Source: an uncultured Acetatifactor sp. (GTDB lineage: Bacteria > Bacillota > Clostridia > Lachnospirales > Lachnospiraceae). Taken from it: a stretch of 17,881 nt of DNA. A program made the position numbers and the translations under genes. The notes under the pieces are model-generated. The model was not told the DNA's origin. It did not search any database and worked only from the letters and a program-made list of their open reading frames with translations. The stretch is taken from assembly GCA_910585665.1 (NCBI GenBank), contig CAJUFI010000079.1:1-17881 (forward strand), given 5' to 3'. Shown here piece after piece: positions 1-7,774 of the stretch. Position 1 is the stretch's first letter. Each line of letters begins with the position of its first letter.

Positions 1-967
1 CCGCGTACACGCCGCCCGCCTCGTTCAGGTCTTCCATGTAGGTGGGGCCTGCCGGGGCCAGATGGCACAGGTTCGGGGTCTTTGCAGACAGTTCGTTGGC
101 GATGTCCAGGTTCAGGTCCACTCCCGCTTCTCTGGCAATGGCGGGAAGATGCAGCATGGAATTGGTGGAGCATCCCAGGGCCATGTCCACAGTAAGGGCA
201 TTCAGAAAGGCTTCTTCCGTCATGATATCACGGGGTTTTATATCTTTCTCAACCAGCTCCATGATCTTCATGCCGGCATGCTTGGCCAGACGGATACGCT
301 CAGAATAAACCGCCGGAACGGTACCGTTGCCCTTCAGTCCCATACCGATGGCTTCTGTCAGGCAGTTCATGGAATTAGCCGTATACATGCCGGAGCAGGA
401 GCCGCAGGTAGGGCAGACCTTCTCCTCATACTCGCAAAGCTCCTCCATAGTCATGGTGCCCGCCGCCACGCTGCCTACGGCCTCGAACATGGAGGACAGG
501 CTCTTCTTCTGACCGTGGACGCGCCCCGCCATCATGGGGCCGCCTGACACGAAGATGGTGGGGATATTTACACGGGCCGCTGCCATCAGGAGTCCGGGCA
601 CGTTCTTGTCGCAGTTGGGGATGCACACCAGCCCGTCGAAACCATGGGCCAATGCCATACACTCCGTGCTGTCCGCTATCAGATCCCTGGTCACCAGAGA
701 ATACTTCATGCCCACATGTCCCATGGCGATGCCGTCGCACACCGCGATGGCAGGAAACATAATGGGGGTCCCCCCCGCCATGGCCACGCCCATCTTCACG
801 GCCTCCGCAATCTTGTCAAGGTTCATATGGCCGGGCACGATCTCATTGTAGGAACAGACGATTCCGATCAGCGGACGTCTCCTCTCCTCCTCCGTATACC
901 CCAGCGCGTTGAACAAGCTTCTGTGGGGCGCCTGCGCGGTGCCCGTCTTTACTGCGTCACTCCTCAT
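1..967 (-). CDS. ilvD: Dihydroxy-acid dehydratase (partial, N-terminal 322 residues)
   Basis: Catalyses dehydration of 2,3-dihydroxy-isovalerate and -methylvalerate to the 2-keto acids of valine and isoleucine synthesis. It is a cytosolic Fe-S enzyme. The minus-strand translation begins MRSDAVKTGTAQAPHRSLFN. It carries the family motifs CIPNCDK (about residues 115-121, with an Fe-S Cys and the Mg-site Asp/Lys) and CPTCGSCSGMYTANSMNCL (near residue 190), plus GCSTNSMLHLPAIA. The start is ATG at 967-965, with AGAAAGGTG just upstream. That SD lies inside the end of the preceding small ORF, whose TGA is only 4 nt away, so translation is probably coupled. The gene runs off the left edge, so about the last 40% of a usual 550-residue protein is missing. 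I saw no frameshift in the visible part. It follows leuB in the same transcript. Confidence 0.97.
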   Translation of the reverse strand, partial: MRSDAVKTGTAQAPHRSLFNALGYTEEERRRPLIGIVCSYNEIVPGHMNLDKIAEAVKMGVAMAGGTPIMFPAIAVCDGIAMGHVGMKYSLVTRDLIADSTECMALAHGFDGLVCIPNCDKNVPGLLMAAARVNIPTIFVSGGPMMAGRVHGQKKSLSSMFEAVGSVAAGTMTMEELCEYEEKVCPTCGSCSGMYTANSMNCLTEAIGMGLKGNGTVPAVYSERIRLAKHAGMKIMELVEKDIKPRDIMTEEAFLNALTVDMALGCSTNSMLHLPAIAREAGVDLNLDIANELSAKTPNLCHLAPAGPTYMEDLNEAGGVYA

Positions 968-971
968 CTTT

Positions 972-1145
972 TCACACCTTTCTGAAATATAATTTAGAAA
1001 CTGCAATGCCTGCATTTTCTTCTTCCCGGGCCTCACGAAGAGAGCCCTCATTGGAAGCAATGTAAGCCTCCTGCCCTGGGGCTGTCTTTAGAGCGAAGGA
1101 AATTGCTCTGTTGCTGTCATCGATTTCCCTCAGCTCTATTTTCAT
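972..1145 (-). pseudogene. 57-codon remnant resembling the N-terminus of a GNAT acetyltransferase
   Basis: This small ORF lies between leuB and ilvD. It starts at ATG 1145-1143 behind a good SD (CAGGGAG, 7-8 nt spacing) and stops TGA 974-972, 4 nt before the ilvD start. The peptide starts MKIELREIDDSNR and contains LKTAPGQEAYIASNEGSL. That resembles the first 40 residues of spermine/spermidine-type GNAT N-acetyltransferases (IELR...LKV..GQ..FVASN..SLAEA). The acetyl-CoA-binding core of the family (about 150 residues) is absent, so it cannot be an active acetyltransferase. Most likely it is a decayed gene fragment in the operon. It could also be kept as a translational coupler, because its 3' end supplies the ilvD ribosome binding site. 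The family match is from memory of the motif. Confidence 0.55.
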
Positions 1146-1146
1146 A

Positions 1147-1175
1147 AACTGTCTCCCTGGAACCGCGAGACAGTT
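1147..1175 (-). promoter_or_regulatory. 9-bp hairpin at the leuB stop / small-ORF start
   Basis: AACTGTCTC (1147-1155) and GAGACAGTT (1167-1175) are perfect inverted repeats separated by 11 nt. In the leuB mRNA the stem spans the leuB stop codon on one side and the last bases before the small-ORF ATG on the other, and its loop contains part of that ORF's SD. There is no T-run, so it is not an intrinsic terminator. It could mask the downstream start site or act as an mRNA processing or stability element within the operon. Confidence 0.5.
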
Positions 1176-2265
1176 ACTTCCTCACAATCCTCTCTGCCAG
1201 CAAACTGCCCATCTCGCTGCAGCCTACCTTTTTGCAGCCTTCGGAATAGATATCGCCTGTGCGGTAGCCGTCCTTCAGCACCTGTTTCACAGCCGCCTCA
1301 ATGGCATCCGCTTCCCTGTCCAGGTCGAAGCTGTAGCGCAGCATCATGGCGGCGCTGAGCACTGTGGCGATGGGGTTGGCGATGTCCTGTCCCGCGATGT
1401 CCGGCGCGGAACCGTGGCTGGGCTCATAGAGGCCGAACTTGCTGTCGTTCAGGCTGGCGCTGGCAAGCATGCCGATGGAGCCGGTGACCATGCTGGCCTC
1501 ATCGGACAGGATGTCTCCGAACATATTTTCGGTCAGGATCACATCGAACTGGGCCGGATCCTTCACCAGCTGCATGGCGCAGTTGTCCACCAGCATATGC
1601 TCCAGGGCCACATCCGGGTAATCCGACGCCACTTCCTCCACCACTTTCCTCCACAGCCTGGAGGAGTCCAGCACATTGGCCTTGTCCACGCTGGTGACCT
1701 TCTTCCGGCGCTTCCTGGCGATGTCAAAGCCCTTGATGGCGATGCGGCGGATTTCGTTCTCATCATAGGTCAGGGTGTCGATGGCCTTGCGCACGCCGTC
1801 CTCTTCAACGGTTTTCCGTTCACCGAAATACAATCCGCCGGTCAGCTCCCGCATAATCAGCATGTCGAAACCCGCTTTACTGATTTCCTCCTTCAGGGGA
1901 CAGGCTGCCGCCAGCTCGTCATAGAGCACCGCGGGCCGCAGATTCGCGAACAGATTCAGGGCCTTGCGGATAGCCAGAAGCCCTGCCTCCGGGCGCAGGT
2001 TGGGGGGAAGCTTGTACCAGGGGGATTTCGTGGTGTCGCCGCCGATGGAGCCCATCAGCACGGCGTCCGCTGCCTTTGCCTTCGCCACGGCCTCCTCCGT
2101 CAGAGGGACGCCGTGCACGTCGATGGAAGCCCCTCCCATGAGGATATCCTCAAAGACCATCCTGTGCCCATAAGTTTCCGCCACCTTCTCCAATACTTTC
2201 TTCGCTTCTCTAATAATCTCCGGCCCGATGCCGTCGCCGGGAATGCATGTGATATGTAATTCCAT
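1174..2265 (-). CDS. leuB: 3-isopropylmalate dehydrogenase
   Basis: NAD-dependent oxidative decarboxylation of 3-isopropylmalate, the third step of leucine synthesis; cytosolic homodimer. The 363-residue protein starts MELHITCIPGDGIGPEI. It shows the family landmarks: the substrate loop with the arginines of NLRPEAGLLAIRKALNLFANLRP, VTSVDKANVLDSSRLW with the catalytic Lys, the metal-binding aspartates in MFGDILSDEAS, and the NAD-binding EPSHGSAPDIAGQDIANP. Length is normal. ATG 2265-2263 is chosen over an in-frame upstream start because GGAAAGAGGAAG immediately precedes it and the family begins at this point. The upstream extension is Arg/Pro-rich and unrelated. It is the first gene of the leuB-small ORF-ilvD transcript. 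No leuC or leuD is nearby, so the leucine pathway genes are split in this genome. Confidence 0.97.
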   Translation of the reverse strand: MELHITCIPGDGIGPEIIREAKKVLEKVAETYGHRMVFEDILMGGASIDVHGVPLTEEAVAKAKAADAVLMGSIGGDTTKSPWYKLPPNLRPEAGLLAIRKALNLFANLRPAVLYDELAAACPLKEEISKAGFDMLIMRELTGGLYFGERKTVEEDGVRKAIDTLTYDENEIRRIAIKGFDIARKRRKKVTSVDKANVLDSSRLWRKVVEEVASDYPDVALEHMLVDNCAMQLVKDPAQFDVILTENMFGDILSDEASMVTGSIGMLASASLNDSKFGLYEPSHGSAPDIAGQDIANPIATVLSAAMMLRYSFDLDREADAIEAAVKQVLKDGYRTGDIYSEGCKKVGCSEMGSLLAERIVRK

Positions 2266-2418
2266 CTTCCTCTTTCCTTTCCTCCGCCTGGCTCCAGCCC
2301 GCGGCATTTTCCTCGTAATCGATAGCTCCGCACTGCCCTGCCCGGTACCCGGACATGGGCGGGAATTTCCGGCCGCGCTCTCCGGCCACAGCCGCCGGGG
2401 CACAAAATATTTCTTTTT

Positions 2419-2447
2419 ATAATACCTGATAAAAAGATAAATAGCAA
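2419..2447 (-). promoter_or_regulatory. Sigma-A type promoter for leuB-ilvD
   Basis: On the minus strand TTGCTA (2447-2442) is followed after exactly 17 bp by TATTAT (2424-2419), in an AT-rich patch. It would start transcription near 2412 and give a GC-rich leader of about 145 nt before leuB. I looked for a T-box core (GGGTGGTACCGCG) in this leader and did not find one. Confidence 0.6.
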
Positions 2448-2538
2448 TAAAATGTTATAAAGAATCAAGCAGAATCCGCTTTTTACCATGATTCCGCACC
2501 TGTTTCGCGGTCATTTTGCGGGTGAAAGAGGTCTCCTC

Positions 2539-2567
2539 TTGCGTTCGCCGTCCGAAAAAGCTATAAT
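2539..2567 (+). promoter_or_regulatory. Sigma-A type promoter for the Bce-like two-component genes
   Basis: TTGCGT (2539-2544), a 17-bp spacer, and a perfect TATAAT (2562-2567). Transcription would start near 2574, about 200 nt before the response-regulator ATG. It diverges from the leuB promoter about 90 bp away. Confidence 0.7.
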
Positions 2568-2672
2568 AGGCAGGGATGTTAAAAGGCCCTGTCTGGAAAA
2601 CAGGAAGGAGCAAAGTCCAGCTAAGAAGTGTTAAAAGCGAATTTAAAACAGCGCTTGCTCCCCACGGCACCC

Positions 2673-2717
2673 CAGAGAATTTACAGACGCATTCCCTTTG
2701 CGGCCGAAAATTCTCTG
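2673..2717 (+). promoter_or_regulatory. 10-bp stem in the response-regulator leader
   Basis: CAGAGAATTT (2673-2682) and AAATTCTCTG (2708-2717) are perfect inverted repeats around a 25-nt loop, within the roughly 200-nt untranslated leader. No T-run follows. It could be an mRNA structure or a dyad for regulator binding. Function is unknown. Confidence 0.4.
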
Positions 2718-2741
2718 CCACATGTCTGGATACTGGGCGGG

Positions 2742-2767
2742 GCAGATGCCAAACTTAATTAAGGAGG
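2742..2767 (+). repeat. Leader motif, copy 1 (contains the response-regulator SD)
   Basis: GCAGATGCCAAAC, then a short TTAATT stretch, then AAGGAGG, just before the response-regulator ATG. Nearly the same sequence occurs at 4834-4858 before the ABC ATPase gene of the same module (one substitution and one single-base gap over 26 positions). Confidence 0.6.
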
Positions 2768-2775
2768 CCGGGACA

Positions 2776-3477
2776 ATGGATATCGGGACAGGGAACCGCA
2801 CCGCATACAGATTGCTGCTGGTAGAAGACGATTTCGTCATCTCCAGCGAGATGAAACGCCATCTGGAGAAATGGGGCTATGAGGTGAACTGCGTCCAGGA
2901 CTTCGGCAACGTTCTGGCGGAATTCGCCGCCTGCTCCCCCCACCTGGTGCTGATGGACATCGGACTGCCCTTTTACAACGGCTACTACTGGTGCTCCCAG
3001 ATACGCCAGATTTCCCAGGTGCCCATCATCTTCGTCTCCTCCGCCGGCGACAACATGAACATCGTCATGGCCGTGAACATGGGCGGGGACGATTTTCTCA
3101 CCAAGCCCTTCGAACCGGAAGTGCTGTCGGCCAAAGTACAGGCCATGCTGCGCCGCACCTACGCCTTCCGGGACCAGACCAACCTCATGGAGTACCAGGG
3201 CCTGATTCTGGATCTGACGGACGCGTCCCTGGTGGTGAAGGGCCAAAAGCTGGAGCTGACCAAGAACGAATTCCGAATCCTGCAGCTCCTCTTTGAGAAC
3301 GCCGGAAAGACCGTGTCCAGAGAAGCCATCATGAAAAGGCTCTGGGACAACGACTGCTTCGTAGACGACAACACCTTGACCGTGAACGTCACCAGGCTGC
3401 GCAAAAAGCTGGAGAGCGGCGGCGCCGGGCCGCTGATCCAGACGAAAAAGGGACTTGGCTACATGATTGGAGACTGA
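2776..3477 (+). CDS. OmpR/PhoB-family response regulator, BceR-like
   Basis: DNA-binding response regulator of a two-component system, 233 residues. The receiver domain (about 11-125) has the acidic pocket E17-D18-D19, phosphoacceptor D61 in LVLMDIGLP, S88 in IIFVSS and K110 in FLTKPFEP. The C-terminal winged helix (about 140-232) has LTKNEFRILQLLFENAGKTVSRE and VNVTRLRKKLE, ending TKKGLGYMIGD. ATG at 2776 is chosen because AAGGAGG lies 8 nt upstream and the receiver begins soon after; an in-frame upstream Met has no such site. The kinase gene starts 2 nt after the stop, so the pair is co-translated. Pairing with a small intramembrane-sensing kinase and a BceAB-type transporter marks it as the regulator of an antimicrobial-peptide response. 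Its probable target is the ATPase-permease pair downstream. Confidence 0.93.
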   Translation: MDIGTGNRTAYRLLLVEDDFVISSEMKRHLEKWGYEVNCVQDFGNVLAEFAACSPHLVLMDIGLPFYNGYYWCSQIRQISQVPIIFVSSAGDNMNIVMAVNMGGDDFLTKPFEPEVLSAKVQAMLRRTYAFRDQTNLMEYQGLILDLTDASLVVKGQKLELTKNEFRILQLLFENAGKTVSREAIMKRLWDNDCFVDDNTLTVNVTRLRKKLESGGAGPLIQTKKGLGYMIGD

Positions 3478-3479
3478 CC

Positions 3480-4541
3480 ATGAAACTTTGGCTTCGCTAT
3501 TTCAGAGAGAAAAAAGGAACTGTTTTTTTATATCTCCTCACCGTCTTCCTGTTCCTGACGGTAGGCAGTCTATACCATATCGAAAATCTGGAGAAGCTTT
3601 CCTACGCCGCCCTCCTGACCCTGGTGTTCTGGGTCCTGGCCGGGCTGTGGAACGGGTGGAAATATGTCCGCAGAAGCAGACGGCTGGAAGAGGTCTTCCG
3701 GCATTTCGAGCAGTCCGGCAAGCTGCTCTGGGAGACGGACGAAGAGAAATGGCTGCAGGAATCGGAGGGGAACCCGGAATCCGCCCAGGATATGTCCATG
3801 GCATACGCCGCGCTCCTGGTGGCCGTCTGCGAACAACATGAAAGGCAGAAACGGCTGTGGGAAGCCAAATCCGCAGACCAGAACGATTATTATATGATGT
3901 GGACACACCAAATCAAGACCCCCATCGCGGCCATGAAACTGCTGCTGGAGGAATCCGGGCGGGACGACAGGAACAGCTTTCTGCTGAAAGAAGAGCTGTT
4001 CAAAATCGAACAGTACGTGGACATGGTGCTGACCTTCCAGCGGCTGGAAAGCCTATCCGCCGACCTGGTGCTGCAGAAATACGGTCTGGACGCCCTGGTG
4101 AAAAAAGCCGTGCGGAAATATTCCGTCCTCTTCATCAACAAGTCCCTGGGCCTTACGCTGCAGAAGACGGAGTGCGCCGTCCTGACGGATGAGAAATGGT
4201 TCGTCTTCTGCCTGGAGCAGCTGCTGTCCAACAGCATCAAATACACGCCCCAGGGCGGCATCGCTCTGTCCGTGCAGCCGGGGCCAGGCACAGACAGGGT
4301 GTCTCTCGTATTGGAAGACACAGGCATAGGCATCCGTCCGGAGGATCTCCCCCGCATCTTCGAACGGGGATTCACAGGCTACAACGGCAGGCTCGACCAG
4401 AAGTCCACAGGCATCGGCCTGTACCTGTGCCGCCAGATTCTCACCCACCTGAACATCGCCATCCGGGTGGAGAGCGAGGAAGGGGCCGGGACGAAGATTG
4501 TCCTGGGCATCCCGCTGGCAGCGGAACGCATCCGGGACTGA
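3480..4541 (+). CDS. Intramembrane-sensing histidine kinase, BceS-like
   Basis: Membrane sensor kinase of 353 residues. Two N-terminal TM helices (about 14-31 and 40-59) are joined by a very short external loop, so there is no extracellular sensor domain. In Bce systems such kinases sense flux through the partner ABC transporter. The dimerisation/phosphoacceptor box is WTHQIKTPIAAM (H143). The ATPase domain has the N-box EQLLSNSIKYTP (N251), the G1 box EDTGIGI (D280), the F-box RIFERGFTG and the G2 box STGIGLYL, all intact. ATG at 3480 is 2 nt after the regulator's stop, with TGGAGA in the regulator's last codons as SD. A terminator follows about 80 nt after the stop codon, separating it from the transporter genes. 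Confidence 0.94.
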   Translation: MKLWLRYFREKKGTVFLYLLTVFLFLTVGSLYHIENLEKLSYAALLTLVFWVLAGLWNGWKYVRRSRRLEEVFRHFEQSGKLLWETDEEKWLQESEGNPESAQDMSMAYAALLVAVCEQHERQKRLWEAKSADQNDYYMMWTHQIKTPIAAMKLLLEESGRDDRNSFLLKEELFKIEQYVDMVLTFQRLESLSADLVLQKYGLDALVKKAVRKYSVLFINKSLGLTLQKTECAVLTDEKWFVFCLEQLLSNSIKYTPQGGIALSVQPGPGTDRVSLVLEDTGIGIRPEDLPRIFERGFTGYNGRLDQKSTGIGLYLCRQILTHLNIAIRVESEEGAGTKIVLGIPLAAERIRD

Positions 4542-4597
4542 CGCGTAAAGCCATCTTCTCCGTCCCTGGCTTCCCGTCTTTCCGTCATCCCGCAACA

Positions 4598-4611
4598 TGA
4601 CAAAAGCGTAA
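4598..4611 (+). promoter_or_regulatory. Candidate BceR-type operator
   Basis: TGACA (4598-4602), AAAG, CGTAA (4607-4611). This matches the TNACA-N4-TGTAA pattern I recall for BceR-type regulators in Firmicutes at all but one position. It lies in the 323-nt gap between kinase and transporter genes, where a regulated promoter would be expected. The assignment rests on pattern similarity and position only. Confidence 0.4.
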
Positions 4612-4619
4612 GGTTATAG

Positions 4620-4664
4620 AAAGGAAATGTAAGGTAGTTCGATGGCAATACATTTCCTTTTTTT
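4620..4664 (+). terminator. Intrinsic terminator between kinase and transporter genes
   Basis: AAAGGAAATGTA (4620-4631) pairs perfectly with TACATTTCCTTT (4649-4660) around a 17-nt loop, and a run of seven T (4658-4664) follows. It would end the regulator-kinase transcript or attenuate read-through into the transporter genes. A possible TATATT -10 element (4672-4677) lies just after it, so transporter transcription may restart there, with the operator-like site upstream. The rest of the gap to 4864 has no gene that I can support. Confidence 0.7.
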
Positions 4665-4833
4665 GTATTCTTATATTGCGGCCGACACAGAAGGCCGCGG
4701 AGAAATCAGGCATCGCCAGACCGCCGTCCCACGGGCTCCCATCTCCGTCGGCGGCGTCCCAATCCCGGAAGCCTGGGGAACTCTCCGGAAGCCCTAAGGC
4801 AGACGGCTCGATGCCGGGAATGCGCCGGGCAGA

Positions 4834-4858
4834 GCAGATGCCAAACCTAATAAGGAGG
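4834..4858 (+). repeat. Leader motif, copy 2 (contains the ABC ATPase SD)
   Basis: GCAGATGCCAAAC, then CTAAT, then AAGGAGG, directly before the ATPase ATG. It is the near-identical partner of 2742-2767. Both genes of this module that are led by their own untranslated region carry the motif. Confidence 0.6.
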
Positions 4859-4864
4859 ACGAAT

Positions 4865-5689
4865 ATGTCGCTGTTAGAAGTAAAGAATCTCAAAAAAGTA
4901 TATACCACCCGCCTGGGTGGCAACAAAGTTCAGGCGCTGGACGATGTGACCTTCACCGTGGAACAGGGCGAGTATGTGGCAATCATGGGCGAATCCGGCT
5001 CCGGCAAGACCACGCTCCTGAACATCATGGCATCCCTGGACAAACCCACCTCCGGCCAGGTCATCTTGTCAGGCAAGAACCTGGCGGACATCCGGCAGAA
5101 AGAGCTCTGCGCCTTCCGCCGGGACAACCTAGGCTTCGTCTTCCAGGATTTCAATCTGCTGGACACCCTGTCCCTGAAGGACAATATCTTCCTTCCCCTG
5201 GTGCTGGCGGGCTGCGGGTACGACACTATGGAAAGCCGGCTTGCCCCGCTGGCCAGGAAGCTGGGCATCGAAGAACTTTTGGAGAAATATCCCTATGAGG
5301 TCTCCGGCGGCCAGAAGCAGCGCACGGCGGTGGCCAGGGCACTGATCACCTCCCCTCAGATCGTGCTGGCCGACGAGCCCACGGGAGCGCTGGACTCCAA
5401 GGCCTCCGACCGGCTGCTGGGCATCTTCGCCCAGGTGAACGCCGACGGCCAGACCATCCTCATGGTGACCCACAGCATCCAGGCCGCCAGCCGGGCTGGC
5501 AGAGTGCTCTTCATCAAAGACGGCTGTGTCTTCAACCAAATCTACCGGGGACGGCTTTCCGACGAAGAGATGTACCGAAAGATATCCGACACCCTGACCG
5601 TGCTGCAGACCGAGAACGCCAGACGCCGGGACAACGGGCAGAAAGACAGCCCTGCCCATATGCCCGCTGACCGAAAGGAGGCCATCTGA
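4865..5689 (+). CDS. ABC transporter ATP-binding protein, BceA-like
   Basis: Cytosolic ATPase of a peptide-resistance/sensing ABC transporter, MacB/LolD-like subfamily, 274 residues. It starts MSLLEVKNLKKVY. Walker A is GESGSGKTT (42-50), Q-loop Q94 in FVFQDFNLLD, signature VSGGQKQR (146-153), Walker B IVLADEPTGALD (166-177) and switch H203 in MVTHS. All are intact. A C-terminal tail of about 45 residues after the nucleotide-binding domain is polar and charged. ATG 4865 follows AAGGAGG by 6 nt; a longer in-frame start at 4676 would translate the untranslated leader and is rejected. The permease ATG comes 1 nt after the stop, so they are co-translated. It forms a complex with the following permease, and in known systems with the kinase too. 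Confidence 0.95.
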   Translation: MSLLEVKNLKKVYTTRLGGNKVQALDDVTFTVEQGEYVAIMGESGSGKTTLLNIMASLDKPTSGQVILSGKNLADIRQKELCAFRRDNLGFVFQDFNLLDTLSLKDNIFLPLVLAGCGYDTMESRLAPLARKLGIEELLEKYPYEVSGGQKQRTAVARALITSPQIVLADEPTGALDSKASDRLLGIFAQVNADGQTILMVTHSIQAASRAGRVLFIKDGCVFNQIYRGRLSDEEMYRKISDTLTVLQTENARRRDNGQKDSPAHMPADRKEAI

Positions 5690-5690
5690 T

Positions 5691-7691
5691 ATGAAGACCG
5701 GAACCAGAAAATACACTTCCCTCCTGCCCAGGATGGCCATAACAAACATCCGCAAAAACGCTTCCACCTACCTTCCCTACATGTTCGTCAGCACTTTTGC
5801 CATGTTCACCTTCTTTGTCTTCGACCTGCTTTTGAAGAACGATGTCATGCGCAACCTCCCCAAAGGGGCCTATACGCTGGTGCTGATCTCCATAGGCTTC
5901 GTGCTGCTGCAGATCATCATGGTGCCTTTCCTCTATTACACCAACAGCTTCCTGATCAAGCAACGGAAGCGGGAGCTGGGACTGTACAGCATCCTGGGGC
6001 TGGAGAAGAAGCACATCGGCATCATGATGTTCTGGGAAAGCCTGGCGCTCTACGGCATCATCCTGGCAGCCGCCATCCTGCTGGGACTGGTCTTCTCCAG
6101 GCTGGTCTTCCTGCTGCTGCTGAACCTGGCAAAGCTCCCCGTGAACGTGGAATTCACCATCAGCCCTCGGGCAATCAGCGACACCGCCCTGTTCTACGCT
6201 TTCATCACAGGCCTGAACCTGTTGGTGAACCTGATCCAGGTAGGGAAGTCTAACCCATTAGAGCTGATGAGCGATTCCAGAAAGGGCGAGAAAGAGCCCC
6301 GGTTCATCCTACCCTGGAGCATCCTGGGACTGCTGGCAGCCGCCTGCGGTTACTACCTGGCCCTGAAGGCCCAGCTGGAATCCAAGGTGTTCATGGATTT
6401 CTTCCTGGCCGTGTTCCTGGTGGTCATAGGCACTTACCTGCTGTTCACCTCCGGAAGCATCGCCGCCCTGCGCTTCCTGAAACGACAGAAGAAATTCTAC
6501 TACCGCTCCGAGAATTTCGTCACTGTCTCCGGCATGCTCTACCGCATGAAGAAAAGCGCAGCCAGCCTGTCCAATATCTGCATCTTCTCCACCATGGTCA
6601 TCATCACGGCAGTGTGCACGGTGGTGGTGTACCTGGACATGGACAATATCGTGAGTTCGAATTTCCGGCGGGAGTTCGAGATTTCCTTCTTCGGAAGCGA
6701 CATCATGGACGAGGATGCCCTGACGCAGAAAACGGCCGGCCTGGCTGAGCAGCATCAGATTCAGATTCAGGACGAACTGGCCTACACTTACGTAAAAATC
6801 CGTCCCATCAAGGAAGGAAACGTTTTCCGGCTTCGGGGAGAAGGGAACAATAGCCACGACAACACGAGCAGCATACAGCTCATGACTCTGGCCACATACA
6901 ATCAAATGGAAGGAACGGAAGCGCGGCTTGCCCCTGACGAAGTGCTCCTCTACAGCACAGGGCCTGATTTTTCCTTCGACACGGTCCGCTTCCTGGATGC
7001 GGAATATCGGATAAAAGAAGAACTGTCCGCCTGTAAAGTGGACAAAAAGACACCGAACAATCTCCTGTCAATCGATTACTTCATTGTCTTCGCAGACGAG
7101 GAACAGATGAGCCGGGTAAGCGCCCTTTTCCTTATGGACAGCACACAGTCTGCCTCCTACTTCTACGGCTTCCAGCCTGTGGGGGCGGAAGGGGACAAGG
7201 ACGTTTTCTCCCGGGAGCTGGAGCAGTACGCGAGCGGACAGCCGGGCTTCGCCCAATACCGGGATTACCGGGAACAGATGAGCGATGAGGAAAGCATGTA
7301 CGGCGGGCTTCTGTTCATCGGCATCTTCTTTGGGGCAATCTTCCTGATCTGCCTGCTGATCATCATGTATTACAAGCAGCTCACGGAGGGGTTCGAAGAT
7401 CAGAAGAATTTCGAGGTCATGCAGAAGGTGGGCATGAGCGACGGCGAAATCCGGCGCACCATCAGGAAACAGATCAGCATGGTGTTCGGCCTTCCGCTGA
7501 TCGGGGCCATCTGCCATACAGCGGTGGGCTTGCGCATGGTGTATATGCTCCTGGGCTCCATCGGTTTCTTTGAGATGTCCCTGCTGATTGCCTGCACTGC
7601 GGGAGGCTGCCTGGTGTTCGCGGCGCTGTACAGCGTAAGCTACAAGAGGACTTCCATGGCGTATTACCGCATCGTGCGGCACATGAACTGA
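5691..7691 (+). CDS. ABC transporter permease, BceB-like (10 TM, FtsX domains)
   Basis: Membrane subunit of the peptide-antibiotic transporter, 666 residues, close to the usual 640-670. Likely TM helices lie near residues 25-48, 61-83, 112-145, 165-185, 207-227, 236-256, 293-316, 541-565, 592-615 and 625-645. Between TM7 and TM8 is a hydrophilic domain of about 220 residues (320-540). This is the hallmark of BceB proteins and is thought to contact the peptide or its lipid-bound target. The N-terminal FtsX-type region includes the conserved coupling stretch KQRKRELGLYSILGLEKKHI. AAAGGAGG precedes the ATG. The gene ends the plus-strand operon; an inverted repeat lies about 85 nt downstream. Bacitracin, nisin-like lantibiotics or similar cell-wall peptides are likely substrates by family; the exact one cannot be read from sequence. 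Confidence 0.94.
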   Translation: MKTGTRKYTSLLPRMAITNIRKNASTYLPYMFVSTFAMFTFFVFDLLLKNDVMRNLPKGAYTLVLISIGFVLLQIIMVPFLYYTNSFLIKQRKRELGLYSILGLEKKHIGIMMFWESLALYGIILAAAILLGLVFSRLVFLLLLNLAKLPVNVEFTISPRAISDTALFYAFITGLNLLVNLIQVGKSNPLELMSDSRKGEKEPRFILPWSILGLLAAACGYYLALKAQLESKVFMDFFLAVFLVVIGTYLLFTSGSIAALRFLKRQKKFYYRSENFVTVSGMLYRMKKSAASLSNICIFSTMVIITAVCTVVVYLDMDNIVSSNFRREFEISFFGSDIMDEDALTQKTAGLAEQHQIQIQDELAYTYVKIRPIKEGNVFRLRGEGNNSHDNTSSIQLMTLATYNQMEGTEARLAPDEVLLYSTGPDFSFDTVRFLDAEYRIKEELSACKVDKKTPNNLLSIDYFIVFADEEQMSRVSALFLMDSTQSASYFYGFQPVGAEGDKDVFSRELEQYASGQPGFAQYRDYREQMSDEESMYGGLLFIGIFFGAIFLICLLIIMYYKQLTEGFEDQKNFEVMQKVGMSDGEIRRTIRKQISMVFGLPLIGAICHTAVGLRMVYMLLGSIGFFEMSLLIACTAGGCLVFAALYSVSYKRTSMAYYRIVRHMN

Positions 7692-7774
7692 AACTGGCGA
7701 TGAAGAAATGCTTTGCCAGGTTTTCCAGAGATTCTGTGCTTTCCGGCGCTGACACACCAGGCTCCACATGGTAC

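Noticed and set aside
2266..2412. T-box or other amino-acid riboswitch in the leuB leader
   Set aside because: The leader is GC-rich and contains GGGTACCGGG, but no T-box core or clear antiterminator/terminator pair with a T-run.
4676..4864. N-terminal extension of the ABC ATPase from an earlier in-frame Met
   Set aside because: It would translate the leader, lacks an SD and has no similarity to the family; ATG 4865 has AAGGAGG and the conserved beginning.
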